DNA of 25,011 nt from assembly GCA_937906635.1 (NCBI GenBank), contig CALCYP010000050.1, forward strand, positions 1 through 25,011, in the 5' to 3' direction. Below are positions 1 to 9,407 of this stretch, piece after piece; the first letter of the stretch is position 1, and each line of letters starts with the position of its first letter. The notes beneath the pieces were generated by a model. It did not search any database. It had not been told where the DNA came from and saw nothing but the letters and a program-made list of their open reading frames with translations. The stretch comes from an uncultured bacterium (GTDB lineage: Bacteria; Patescibacteriota; Gracilibacteria; Absconditabacterales; Absconditicoccaceae). The position numbers were made by a program, and so were the translations under genes.

Positions 1-1905
1 AGACAATCTTCCACTATTTCATTCTCATATACCAAAAGCTCAAATTCAAACTTTATCTCATTTTTTTCATAATGGTATGATTGGATAATTAGTTACCAAT
101 TTTTCTGCAGTTTTAAACAATTCTTTTCATTTTTCTCACATCATAGAAATTGCAAACTTCATAAAGAATCGGACGATTCCTACAGATAGCATCATCATCA
201 AGCACCGTACAAACACATCTTTTCAATGATTAAACCCACTTAAATTAATTTTCAAATCTACTAATCACGAAACCAAATATCTACAATTTTCAGGAGAATT
301 TCCAGATACTCCTCATGATCCATCAGTTTCAGATCAATGTCATTCGCAATCATGCTGCTCAATTCAAAGAGAATTGAGGAATTGGTTATCTTGAGATTCT
401 GGCTTAAGGCTTCGAATCGTTGTTAAAAATATTATAGAAAGGCTCACTGCGAAAGCCACTACAATTGGTGAAAATATCTGTCTAAATATCTCTTTCATAT
501 CAAATTTTTTAAAAATTTCATTATTTTTCAATTTGTTTATCGGATCTGGTCCAAAATTTATCAAAATCAGTATAGGAGATATCGCTATTACTACCCAAAG
601 AAATCAAATTCTAATAATCAATAATATAGCCAAAATTGCAATAGGTATAAACAATACTAAAACAAATAAAGTATTTATCAATGCTCAAAACAACGTAGAC
701 ATTGTAGATGTGCTTCAAGGATTTACAATCAACTCTTGCACTTTCAAAATAGAAGAATACATAGTAATCAGTGGTCAAACTCGTCATTTTGATGATTCTA
801 ACAATGAATCCATTTTTCACTGTACACTTGAAAATATATCTCATGTAAACGAGATTGCTCAATAGTGAGTTCATGTATCACTAGATAATTCACATCAAGT
901 TCCATATGCACTTATTATGAAACAATTTTGTTTTTGTGCTTCAAGACTTTCTCATGTTAATTTCTTTATGTAAGTAGACAATTTTGTGTTATAATCAGCA
1001 TTCATAGCTGCTAATGTATCCCCTGCTTTTTCATAACATCAAGTTGAACCTGTACAAAAGAATTCAGCAGATTCTATATATTTATATGGGTATCAATCTA
1101 GAGCACAATATCATGAAGTAAATTCAATATCTCCAGACAAATATAAATATTTTCTTCATGCTATATATTTTCATTTATGATTACCCTCCAACTTAATATT
1201 ACTATTTTTATCATCGTTGTCTATCACAAAGCATGGTGAAAAGTTATATCATCCATAACTATAATAATGAAAAAAACTTCAATCACTCTCATCTAAATTT
1301 GCATGTAATTCCATTATAGGCACATTTGCGGCATCAGCATTGTATGATCAAAGCATTGACAATGGAAGTCCTCACACAGCATAAATTAATATCGTAGACA
1401 AATCTATCAAAGTACCCAAAATAAACCATGACATTTGCACCAGTACTCCAGATATTAAAGTACCTTTTACCACTTTAACAGCATCTTGCATGGGATTTCA
1501 ATCTCAAAACGAGCTTTTAAACAAATTTTTCACTATTGCAAATACAAACACAAATCACAATGCAAAATTTGCAATATTTTTCATTATATTCCATATATCC
1601 CATAGTGCCGCATCTAAATTTAAAAATTTACCATATACTAAAGTATTATCCAAAGCCGTTCATGCTATTACCAATAATGGCCAGATAAATATGTATACTA
1701 TTTGTGATACCATATTGATAACGCTTCTCAAATTTTGACTAAATGTCTCCTGTTGCTCCAAAGCCGATGCCACATTATTATCTGCCGCACGACATACATT
1801 TGGAGAAAAAACAGCCAATGATAATCCACAAACTGCGAATATTCCAAAAAGTCTTTTTATCAGTTTCTTTGGAAATTTTTCTATAAAATTTTTTATTTTT
1901 TTCAT
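1..1905 (-). CDS. VirB6/TrbL-like polytopic membrane protein (3' end outside window)
   Basis: This is one uninterrupted reading frame of 635 codons when UGA is Gly; no UAA or UAG occurs down to base 1, so the C-terminus lies outside the window. I chose the ATG at 1905, which gives a Lys-rich N-terminus, a hydrophobic stretch at about residues 16-34 and an Ala-rich site (CRAA) suggesting a signal peptide. Hydrophobic helices follow at about 66-84, 109-127, 147-178, 412-432, 436-452 and 477-495. A Gly- and Cys-containing soluble region lies at about 195-370. The arrangement resembles VirB6/TrbL inner-membrane channel subunits of type IV secretion systems, which are common in Patescibacteria. 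The nearby pilin-like and TraC-like genes support this. The family call rests on architecture and context, not on a signature motif; another large membrane protein is possible. Confidence 0.6.
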
Positions 1906-1965
1906 GAGAATTGAATTTGTGCATAAAACATACAAGACTAATTATATACGAAATTTTTAAATATC

Positions 1966-1989
1966 AAAAAAAATCGCCCCAAAGGACGA
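1966..1989 (-). terminator. Rho-independent terminator, minus strand
   Basis: On the minus strand TCGTCC, TTTG, GGGCGA form a short stem with one mismatch, followed by eight T. It lies downstream of the SLH-like gene (stop at 2083) and upstream of the VirB6-like start at 1905, so it probably separates their transcripts. Confidence 0.55.
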
Positions 1990-2027
1990 ATATTATCAAC
2001 CAAAATTTTACAAAAATGATATAATAT

Positions 2028-2095
2028 AATTAAGAATTAATTAAAAATGAATCATAAAAGAAAAATCATAAATTATTAATTATTAATTCTTAATT
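2028..2095. repeat. AT-rich inverted repeat (TTAATTCTTAATTA type)
   Basis: TAATTAAGAATTAATTA at 2028-2044 is nearly complementary to the TTATTAATTCTTAATTA motif ending at 2095. The same words recur at 18094-18160 and as a fragment near 20935. The stop codon and last residues of the SLH-like gene lie inside the right arm. Confidence 0.5.
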
Positions 2096-3090
2096 ACACG
2101 AAGTGTCACATATTTTCAATACTGACAATCAGGTAATAATCAATTATCTTTCGCATAATTCCAATATGCTTGTTTTATATCTGAATAAGTTCATACATTC
2201 CAGTTTTCTGCCAATCATTTCATCACGACATATGTCTCACACATCAAATTTTTGGTAGGTTGCAAATCTTTTCAAATCATTTTCTTTTCGTATGCTGTCT
2301 TGTAATATGCATAATCCGGATTGGATTTTCAAATATAGCTAAATGACAAATCTGTCTTTGTACTTAGTTTCTCATCTCTTAGCAAATATTTTATCACATC
2401 AGCAAATGTTGCCAAATTATCTAAATTTTCATATTCTCCATCAGTAGTCTCTAATGTGTCTCCAGTCTCTAATATATCTCCAGACAATTCCTCTACGACT
2501 CAAGTTAACGCATCTCCAGTAATATCAATAATGATATTTTCCTCTGGAATTACTAAATTTTCCTCTATCACATCTCATGTCAAATCAGTAATAGCTTCAT
2601 TTGATTTAAATTGAAATACTGAAAAATCTATATTTAGCAATTCAATTATCGATCGAATCAAAGATAAAATTAACAAAATGAGATAAAATTTTCACTCCCA
2701 AACACGAAATGCTTTGTAATTAAAAATCAACCCTCAAAATAAAAACACTATAATCGCTCAAAGTATTCATGCTCAAATTCTGAGATATAATGCGACATCT
2801 TTTAACCAAAATGCAACTAATATACCAAATAATAATGATATCACAAAAATCCAGACATGTCACATTTTAAATTCTGACTCTTTTTTCATTGCACTTTCAT
2901 ATTTTCATTGTGATTTCTCATCAGCAGATGTGCTATTATCTCTGGCAAAGACTGCTATCAAACAAATAAATACACAATTTATCAATGCTAACCAATAAAA
3001 TTTAGGTTCTCATCGCAACAATCAAACGAATACAGATTGTAAAACAAAAAAGTAAAAACTAAACAAAAGAAAAAGATTTTTTTTCATCAT
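2083..3090 (-). CDS. Membrane protein with C-terminal SLH-like domain
   Basis: The frame encodes 335 aa with many UGA glycines, starting at tandem ATGs (3090 or 3087). The N-terminus is a signal/anchor helix (about residues 3-25). Three more hydrophobic segments follow, ending with one at about 135-150, and then an acidic Thr/Glu/Ile-rich linker. The last 110 residues (FADVIKYLL, then YYKTAYEKKMIGKD, then MCETYVVMKGLAE) resemble the S-layer homology pattern of an FADV start, an Ala-rich middle helix and a second conserved helix, which would bind cell-wall polymer. The gene is divergent from the pilin-like gene at 3237. The SLH assignment is inferred from pattern; the rest of the protein is not recognised. 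Confidence 0.5.
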
Positions 3091-3102
3091 TTCAAGTTAA
3101 AT

Positions 3103-3215
3103 TTTATAAAAGTCAATACACAAAACACAATCTGAAAATTTATAATGAATAAAATATTATTTTCAAGCGTAAAATTTGCAAAAAATTTTTTTTTGAATAA
3201 AATATAGTATATAAT
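3103..3215. promoter_or_regulatory. Divergent promoter region of the pilin-like / SLH-like genes
   Basis: For the minus gene, TTGTGT (3130-3125) and TATAAA (3108-3103) are 16 bp apart. For the plus gene, a TATAAT box at 3210-3215 would give a leader of about 15 nt before the ATG at 3237, with no clear -35 box. No Shine-Dalgarno sequence precedes either start. Confidence 0.35.
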
Positions 3216-3236
3216 ATTTACTTCGTATACAAAATT

Positions 3237-3734
3237 ATGTGGAAAAAAAGATTTATCATATCACTTATATTAATTATATCTGGGAGCTCCATATTTGGAA
3301 TATGTAAAGCCGGTATGGGACTATGAAACATGCCTACAATTTACAATCCTGATATAACAAAAGTAATTGACACTCAATATAACAATTGAGACATAAACAA
3401 TCCAATTGAGGATTGAGCGAAACGAGTAACTCCAGATTGAGCTGGATTGGCTGGTACAAGCACAGAAATTACAGAATATACAGATGCATTAGGAAAGATT
3501 TTACAAGTAATTCAAAACGTGGTAAATTATGCTTTATGAATTCTATCCCTAGTTGCACTAATATACTTAATAATTCATTGATTCATGATTTTGACTGCGG
3601 CATGAGATGATGCGAAAATGAAAAAATGACTAAAATGAGTCAAAAATGCATTCATTGCGATTGCATGAATATGATTAAGCCGAATTATTATCAGTTTCAT
3701 ACTGTGGCTCATAAATTACTTCACCGGACAATAA
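3237..3734 (+). CDS. TrbC/VirB2-type pilin-like protein 1
   Basis: The product is 165 aa. It has an N-terminal signal peptide (MWKKRFIISLILIISGSS, with cleavage probably near CKAG), a polar segment of about 60 residues and two C-terminal transmembrane helices (about 97-120 and 134-160) separated by a short Lys/Asp loop (GDDAKMKKG). This matches small type IV secretion pilin-like proteins of Patescibacteria. Eleven or so Gly codons are UGA, so a standard-code annotation would lose the gene. It heads a plus-strand run with the genes at 3765 and 4300. The exact role, pilus subunit or small channel component, is inferred. Confidence 0.65.
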
Positions 3735-3764
3735 AAAAAATCTCTTTTATAAATAAAAATCACC

Positions 3765-4313
3765 ATGAAAAACTTCACAAAAATCCTAATATCAATATTT
3801 ATATCAATGGTTTCTTTCATAGGGATAAACATCGCTGCTGTAGATTTTCCATACACAGGGACAGATTTCCCAACAAATCAAAATACTGATTTTTCTAGTG
3901 ACCTAAAATCTAATATTGCAGACGAACACAATTGATTTTATCTATTATTTCACATGTTCATGCCAAATGATTCGATGTATTGATGAAGCAATAGTCCATC
4001 ATTTCTATTTTATTTGAAAACTATAGTAAATTTACTATTATCATTTGTAAGCTTGATAGCATTAATATTGATGATTTATGCATTCTATATGATATTCTTC
4101 AAAAAAGATGAAGCTGGCTTTACTACCGCAAAACAAATGATAAAATGAATAGCCATAGCCATAGTAGTAATTTGATTATCACGAATTATTGTTAGTTTCT
4201 TGTTCCGATTTGAAAATAAAAACACACAAAACATATGATATAATAATAGTGAAATTACAACAAATTTGACACAAAATTATTTAAATAATAAAAAACAAAA
4301 TGGCCTTATTTAA
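3765..4313 (+). CDS. TrbC/VirB2-type pilin-like protein 2
   Basis: The product is 182 aa and has the same plan as its upstream neighbour: a signal peptide (about 1-25), a polar region with FPYTGTDF, and two transmembrane helices (about 88-112 and 127-150). The basic/acidic loop between them (FFKKDEAGFTTAKQMIKG) parallels that of the first protein. It starts 30 nt after the first gene's stop and its 3' end overlaps the next gene by 14 nt, so the three are probably co-transcribed. A polar Asn-rich tail follows the second helix. It looks like a divergent tandem duplicate of the first pilin-like gene. Confidence 0.62.
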
Positions 4314-5001
4314 CTTATGAGAACAAACACAAATACAAAAAACAAAACCAGAAAACATGTTTAACACCGAAACTATGTTACCTATTTCTGAAATAAAAAG
4401 CGAAACATTAATTTTAAAAGACTGAGGACTAAGAAGTATTTTGAAAGTAGAGTGAATAAATCTTGATTTAAAAAATTCCGATGAAATATGAATAGTTTTG
4501 GAACAATACAAAAGATTTTTAAACTGATTGTGATTTCCAATCCAAATCATAGTCCGTAATAATTATTTAGATTTATCCAAATATTTAAATTATGTAGAAA
4601 AAAACATTTCTCAAATAAACAACCCTATCTTAAAAGAATCTGGAAATTCTTATTTGGCTTTCTTACAAAATATAGACAGTAAACAATGATTAATATATGA
4701 AAAATCATTTTACATCGTAGTGCCATATTATGAATGAGAAAAAGATGAATCTAGTATAAAAAAATCTTGGATAACAAAGATACTAGATACTCTGAATGCA
4801 AAAGATGATGTAGAAAAAATAGTACAGAGATACAGATCTTTCCAAAAAAACAAAAACATGCTGGATACTAGATGTAATTTGATAATAGATTGATTATGAG
4901 GAATATGAATCAAAGCAGAAAAATTAGATACTCCAGAAATAATTTCATTACTTTTCAATTACTACAACCCACTCCTCCACAATGCACAATCAAAAATGTA
5001 G
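4300..5001 (+). CDS. TraC-like protein (resembles N-terminal domain of conjugation ATPases)
   Basis: The product is 233 aa. The N-terminal segment reads LPISEIKSETLILKDGGLR, SILKVEGINLDLKN, then IVLEQYKRFLNGL and FPIQIIVR. This is the pattern of TraC/VirB4 N-terminal domains that recur as a stand-alone protein next to VirB4 in Patescibacteria. It carries no Walker A motif and no transmembrane helix, so it is not itself an ATPase. The ATG overlaps the stop of the pilin-like gene, and no better start exists. It ends at the edge of a cruciform repeat and no VirB4 gene follows here. Cytoplasmic association with a secretion or pilus machine is inferred. Confidence 0.6.
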
Positions 5002-5003
5002 AA

Positions 5004-5083
5004 TAGTCGCTAGTCTCTTGTCGATAGTCTATAGCATTTTCTAGCGACTAATCTATCGACTAGTGTCTAGTGACTAGCGACTA
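5004..5083. repeat. GACT-type cruciform repeat, copy 1
   Basis: TAGTCGCTAGTC (5004-5015) is a perfect 12-bp inverted match to GACTAGCGACTA (5072-5083). Nested inside, GTCGATAG (5020-5027) pairs with CTATCGAC (5053-5060). It lies between two convergent genes and its right end contains the TAG stop of the DUF1846 gene. Related copies lie at 6085-6203 and 10631-10700. Confidence 0.75.
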
Positions 5084-5957
5084 ATTAATTACCATTTCAC
5101 TCGCACTATCGTAACCTAAAGAAATTTCCATATTTTTTTCCAAAGATTTTAGTATTTCAAAATTTTCCTGATCCTTATTTGTAATTATGGACTCTTTTCA
5201 TGTCTTTTGTTTATAATTTTCATCGATAATTAGTTCATGACCAGATTTTTTTATCTTTTCTCAATAAGCGACATTAATAGGATGATCAATTGGCAAGTCT
5301 GCTACAGGCAAAACTGAAAATTTTGCATATCATGATTTAATTCAAATATTACTATCTAAATACATCTGACCAAGACACGTCGAAAACTTTCCACAATTTC
5401 AATTTGGTCAAATTACCAAAACTAAATTTTTGAAAAGTGGAATATGATCATCTTCTTCAAATCCATTTTCAGACAACATACTTTTCATATTGTATGGATA
5501 TCACAAAATTTTATATCTTTCAAATACTCTATATTGTTTTTTCTGAAATCTACGCTCAAAATTTAAAACTAAATCAAACATATTTGCTATATCAATATTA
5601 TTTATTACTATCACTGGTTTTGCTCCAAATGTCCTCTCTATCACCATCAATCTCGTCTCCAAATACTCTGCAAAAGGGACATCTTTCATAGCAAAATCTG
5701 TATCTTTGATGATATCATCTGCATTTATGCAAAAAAGTATCTCAATTTTGTCTTTCAATTCTTGGAAAATCATTTTATTTGCATCTACTGGAAAACCTGG
5801 GATCAATTCCGATGCATCTACATTTTTCACAGTTTCTCATTCTATCTCCAAATACAATCTACCAAACTTTTCAAGTCTTGCTAAAATAATATCTCTCTGC
5901 TCTTTTACATAGTTATCAACATCAAATTTGGGATTTTCTAAAAATTTTTTTTCCATG
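5081..5957 (-). CDS. DUF1846 family protein, C-terminally shortened, start frame-disrupted
   Basis: About 291 aa match the N-terminal part of DUF1846: VDNYVKEQRDIILARLEKFG, LYLEIEG, SELIPGF, ELKDKIEILFCINADDI, a glycine-rich GPNGNCGKFSTCLGQMY loop, and IKSGYAKF followed by LPIDHPINVAY. Family members are usually near 500 aa; this one stops after the YDSASEM segment, where a cruciform repeat begins and supplies the TAG. The ATG at 5957 is one base out of frame with the body: the first codons run through eight A and six T, and one A fewer would join them. The only in-frame alternative starts are weak and far inside. It is either a decaying gene or has a homopolymer error at the 5' end. Biochemical function is unknown to me. 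Confidence 0.7.
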
Positions 5958-6084
5958 ATTTTCAAAAAACAAAATAAAATTAATACATAAATAGTATAAT
6001 CAAAATCTTTTTAATTGTCAAAAAATAATCAAAAATAAGAGATTTTTACTTTGCTTTTTATATTTTTATGCTATAATAATAAAA

Positions 6085-6203
6085 TAGTCGACAGTCTGCT
6101 ATCATCAGTCGTCAGCAGTTAATATTCGAAATATCTGCCGACCGTCGACTATTGTCTGCAGACTGTCGACTGTTGACTGCCGACTATTGACTACCGACTA
6201 TTT
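6085..6203. repeat. GACT-type cruciform repeat, copy 2
   Basis: AGTCGACAGTCTGC (6086-6099) is a perfect 14-bp inverted match to GCAGACTGTCGACT (6158-6171). The right side continues as short direct repeats of the kind GACTGCCGACTATT and GACTACCGACTATT, ending at the stop codon of the phosphoesterase gene. Together with the AT-rich bases 5958-6084 it fills the space between two minus-strand genes. Confidence 0.75.
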
Positions 6204-7611
6204 ATATAATCTTCTCTTTCTTCAAAAAATCTAAATACTTTTCATATTCATTTGGATATTTTACTTTCAAATAATCTTTCAAAAGCCCTTTCCAATCAGA
6301 AAATCAAGATGTCAGATTCTTTCATTCTATATCCATTTTCTCAAAAAGATCATCCGTCTGCTCATAAACTTTTTTCAATTTCACATCTTTTAATTGCTTG
6401 AATAAATCTTCATCTATATACGAATACATATCTTCATAATTCATATTTCAAACAGATAACGAAACCGAAACATCCTTATTTTTCATCTCATAATCAGAAT
6501 CTATTTCCACATCTCGTCACTGATTTTTGTAATTTTTTATATTTTCTTGGATTATTTCTTTTCTTAAATTTTCTAAAAAAGCATCATCAACTTTCACTCA
6601 TTCTGCAATATTTTTTACTTGAAAATATGGATTTACAAAAAACATCTTTCCAGACATTTTTCAATCTGAATATTTGAATAACATCTTTGATTGATTCACT
6701 TCCAATGGTGATGTATTTCGTACACTTCAAGTACAGAAATAATTTTTGTATGCGAATCATTGATGCAAATGCCCCGAGATTAACTTCAATCATTCCAATT
6801 CACAGAACGAATGCGACAAAGCAGTATCATTAAAATAAAATCTTCATCTCTGTCATGGGAAATTCACTCATTCTGTATAGTAATGATGAATCACTGTTAA
6901 CTTTCCATATTTTTGATAATATTCCAACAAAAGTTTATTCAATTCTGCGCTAAACCTCTCATTTTTATTCTGCGATTTCGACAAAGTATTCACTGTACTT
7001 TCAATCTCTATAAGTTGTGCACATAACCCCTGTCATTCTGAGCGTAGCGAAGAATCTAAATTATATCCTTCGCTTTCAGCTCAAGATGACACTTCATTGC
7101 CATTCTGAAGGAGAGAAACGACCGAAGACTCTTGCCCTCCTTTGTAAGGAGGGATTGGGGAGGTTCATAAACCCCCTCCATCCCCCTTCATAAGGGGGAC
7201 AGATTCTTCACCAAGCTCCAAACAATATGGCAAAAACAAAATATCCTCTCATTCAATATTCTCAACTGTTGGCTCAGTAATAAACTCAATCTTCCCACCA
7301 TTTTCATCTCCATGAAAAATGTTTTTTATGATATCATATGTCCTTTTTGCCTCTTCAAAAACAAAAGTATTTCCCAACCAATCATGATTTCATGCTAAGA
7401 TATACACATTTTTTCAATTCTGATACAACTCAAGGAAAAAACTATACAACTTTAAAAGTGCTTCTCTATCATAAGAAAAATGATAAACATAATCTCACAA
7501 AAAAATCAAATTTTGCTCACTAGAATTTTGTGAAATCCAATTTTTCATAGTTTCGATTACCCTATCACAAATACGTGAATTTATGTGTAAATCTCAAAAT
7601 AACAGCATCAA
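6202..7611 (-). CDS. Calcineurin-like metallophosphoesterase with in-frame repeat insertion
   Basis: The product is 469 aa. The metal-site motifs appear in order: GDLH (residues 5-8), GDYVYH (38-43), GNHDW (73-77), then much later VIHHYYTEG and SGHLHQG. These are the hallmarks of a dinuclear-metal phosphoesterase with DNA/RNA or nucleotide phosphodiester substrates. The ATG at 7611 starts just before the first motif, as is usual. Between the GNHD half and the HHYY half lies about 60 residues of low-complexity sequence encoded by palindromic repeats (7031-7198), read in frame through three UGA codons. A long charged C-terminal region follows GHLH. The substrate is unknown. The conserved metal ligands suggest that the enzyme remains functional despite the insertion. 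Confidence 0.8.
7031..7198. repeat. Palindromic repeat cluster inside the phosphoesterase gene
   Basis: TGTCATTCTGAGC (from 7031) mirrors GCTCAAGATGACA (to 7091). A degenerate CATTCTGAAGGAG half-copy follows (from about 7103). Then come three GC-rich hairpins: CCCTCCTTTGTAAGGAGGG (7135-7153), a GGGGAGGTT/AACCCCCTCC pair (7157-7179) and CCCCCTTCATAAGGGGG (7182-7198). The whole run is translated. Confidence 0.75.
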
Positions 7612-7681
7612 AAGAATTTGATAATATAAACAAAAAAAATGTATATTTTAATTATTTTTTTTCAAGTGTAATCAAAACCAA

Positions 7682-7709
7682 TTGAAACAAAAATGAAATT
7701 CATTACAAT
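7682..7709 (+). promoter_or_regulatory. Candidate promoter of the RlmD-like gene
   Basis: TTGAAA (7682-7687) and TACAAT (7704-7709) are separated by 16 bp. The expected start of transcription near 7716 leaves a leader of about 23 nt with no evident ribosome-binding site before the ATG at 7739. Confidence 0.45.
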
Positions 7710-7738
7710 ACTAGCTGTTTAATATTACAACTCAAGAT

Positions 7739-9397
7739 ATGAAAAATCTGCAAAATATCAAAATAGAAAGAATCGGATATGGATGAGTGTGAATAGCAAA
7801 ACTCGAAGATGGAAAAAAACTTTTGATAAAATGATGAGCCCTTCCATGAAGTATCGTCGATGTAAATATTACAAAAAAACATTCAGATTACCTTGAATGA
7901 CATATTGCAAAAATTCATGAATATGATAAAAGTTTTTTAGATAATGAAATATTTTGCCCACACTTTTTTACACCTATAATCAATACTAAATCACCCCTAA
8001 ATCCCCTCTTTGAAAACGAGGGGACTTTAGCAAATAATACCCCCTCTTTATCGCCGTACCCGGCTCTAGCAGGGAAGAGGGGGCTAGGGGGTGATTCAAA
8101 TAAAATCGGTTGTGGATGATGTAAATGGCAAATGATTAGCTACAATAAACAACTTGAATTGAAAGAATGAATTGTGCAAGACTGCTTCAGAAAGTTGGAA
8201 AACAAACCAACATTTTTGCCAATCATCTGATCTCCAAAAGAAAAATGATACAGAAACAAAATTGAATTCAGTTTTTGAGTCTACATTTCTGCCAAAGAAT
8301 GAAGAGATGAAAAACGAAACTTGTGATTTCATAAACAATGAGAATTTAGCAAAATAATTGATATCAATAGTTGCTGACTCATCTCCCAGAAAATGAATCA
8401 AATTTTTGAATACCTAAAAAAACTCTGTTTTGAATCATGATTGCCAACTTTTGACCAGAAATTTCACAGATGATTTTTTAGACATTTAGTCATCAGAGAA
8501 TGACAAAACACAAATCAATTACTGATAAATTTGAATGTATTTCCACTTTTAGATGACGATACCGACTGAAAACAAAAACGAGAAAACTTGAAAAATCAAT
8601 TAAAAGCAGATGAATTTGTACAAAAAAACATTTCCACTTTTGTAGTCACATACAATAGCGGACTCGCTGATATCGTGAAAGGACAAGACATTACTACCGA
8701 GACTTTACGATGAGATGGATATATTTATGAGGAATTTAATTTTCCAAAAGAATGAGAAAATGGAATAGTTTCTTCAAAATTTAGAATTTCTCCATTTTCA
8801 TTTTTCCAGACAAACACACATGGAGCAGAAAAACTTTTTGGTACAGCCGCACAAAGTGTATGAGAAATTAAATGAAAAATATTAGACCTATACTGTGGAG
8901 CTGGAAGTATATGAATCAGTTTTTTGAAATTATGAATTTGAAGTGAATTACTGTGAATTGAAATAGTACCAGAAGCCATCCAAGATGCTCGATACAATGC
9001 AGAAATAAATTGAGTCAAAGATAAATGCCAATTTATTGCCTCAGCTGCTGAAAAAATTCTCCTACCAGATTGTCCCCCTTTATGAAATGGGGTTTCGGCG
9101 CTGTGCCCGGCTTTAGCAGGGAAGCCGAGGGGGATTTTTAGTAATTTCTCATTAACAGATATCTGACTTGTCATCGTTGATCCACCGAGAGAATGACTTC
9201 ATTCAAACGTAATCAACCGAATTGCGAACCTAAAAAAATCAAATAATTTTAAACTCCTCTACATTTCATGTAATCCTACAACAATGGCAAGAGATATTGA
9301 ATTATTTGACCAACTCTGATTTAAAGTGAAATCTCTACAACCTGTTGATATGTTTCCCCACACTCATCATATAGAGACAATTTGAATTTTGATATAA
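7739..9397 (+). CDS. rlmD: 23S rRNA/tRNA uracil-C5 methyltransferase, RlmD/TrmA family, with two in-frame repeat insertions
   Basis: The product is 552 aa, longer than the usual 400-470. A TRAM-like N-terminus (1-60) precedes the Fe-S cluster cysteines: CPHF (C73), CGGCKWQ (C125, C128) and NSCG (about C212). The SAM fold carries LDLYCGAGSIGI (about 382-393) and IVDPPREG (about 478-485). The catalytic loop is YISCNPTTMARD with Cys511. Family members have C-x5-C-x2-C; here 51 residues separate the first two cysteines because a palindromic element (7989-8096) is translated there. A second element (9072-9140) enlarges the loop before VDPPRE. Both are in frame. All catalytic residues are intact, so activity is plausible. 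RlmD, RlmC and TrmA cannot be told apart with certainty from the sequence alone. Confidence 0.88.
7989..8096. repeat. 108-bp palindromic GC-rich element within the RlmD-like gene, first copy
   Basis: It begins AATCACCCCTAAATCCCC and ends with the near-complement GGGGGCTAGGGGGTGATT. Nested inside is a CCCCTC/GAGGGG hairpin (8003-8022) and a CCGTACCCGGCTCTAGCAGG segment shared with the second copy. The span is 36 codons and contains no stop in the coding frame. Confidence 0.8.
9072..9140. repeat. Palindromic GC-rich element within the RlmD-like gene, second copy
   Basis: GTCCCCCTTTATGAAATGGGG opens the element and CCGAGGGGGATTTTTAG closes it. The core GCCCGGCTTTAGCAGGGAAG matches the first copy closely. 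It is read in frame, with one UGA codon, as CPPLGNG followed by CPALAGK. Confidence 0.75.
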
Positions 9398-9407
9398 ACA
9401 AAAATTT

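Noticed and set aside
533..865. Plus-strand frame within the VirB6-like gene
   Set aside because: It overlaps a single 635-codon minus-strand frame with helices and UGA glycines; its own product shows no family features.
5004..6203. GACT-type repeats as a CRISPR array
   Set aside because: The units are short, overlapping and palindromic, with no constant repeat length or unique spacers, and no cas genes are present.
7031..9140. The phosphoesterase and methyltransferase as pseudogenes broken by repeats
   Set aside because: Both stay in one frame with all catalytic residues on both sides of the insertions, which argues against simple decay, though lost activity cannot be excluded.
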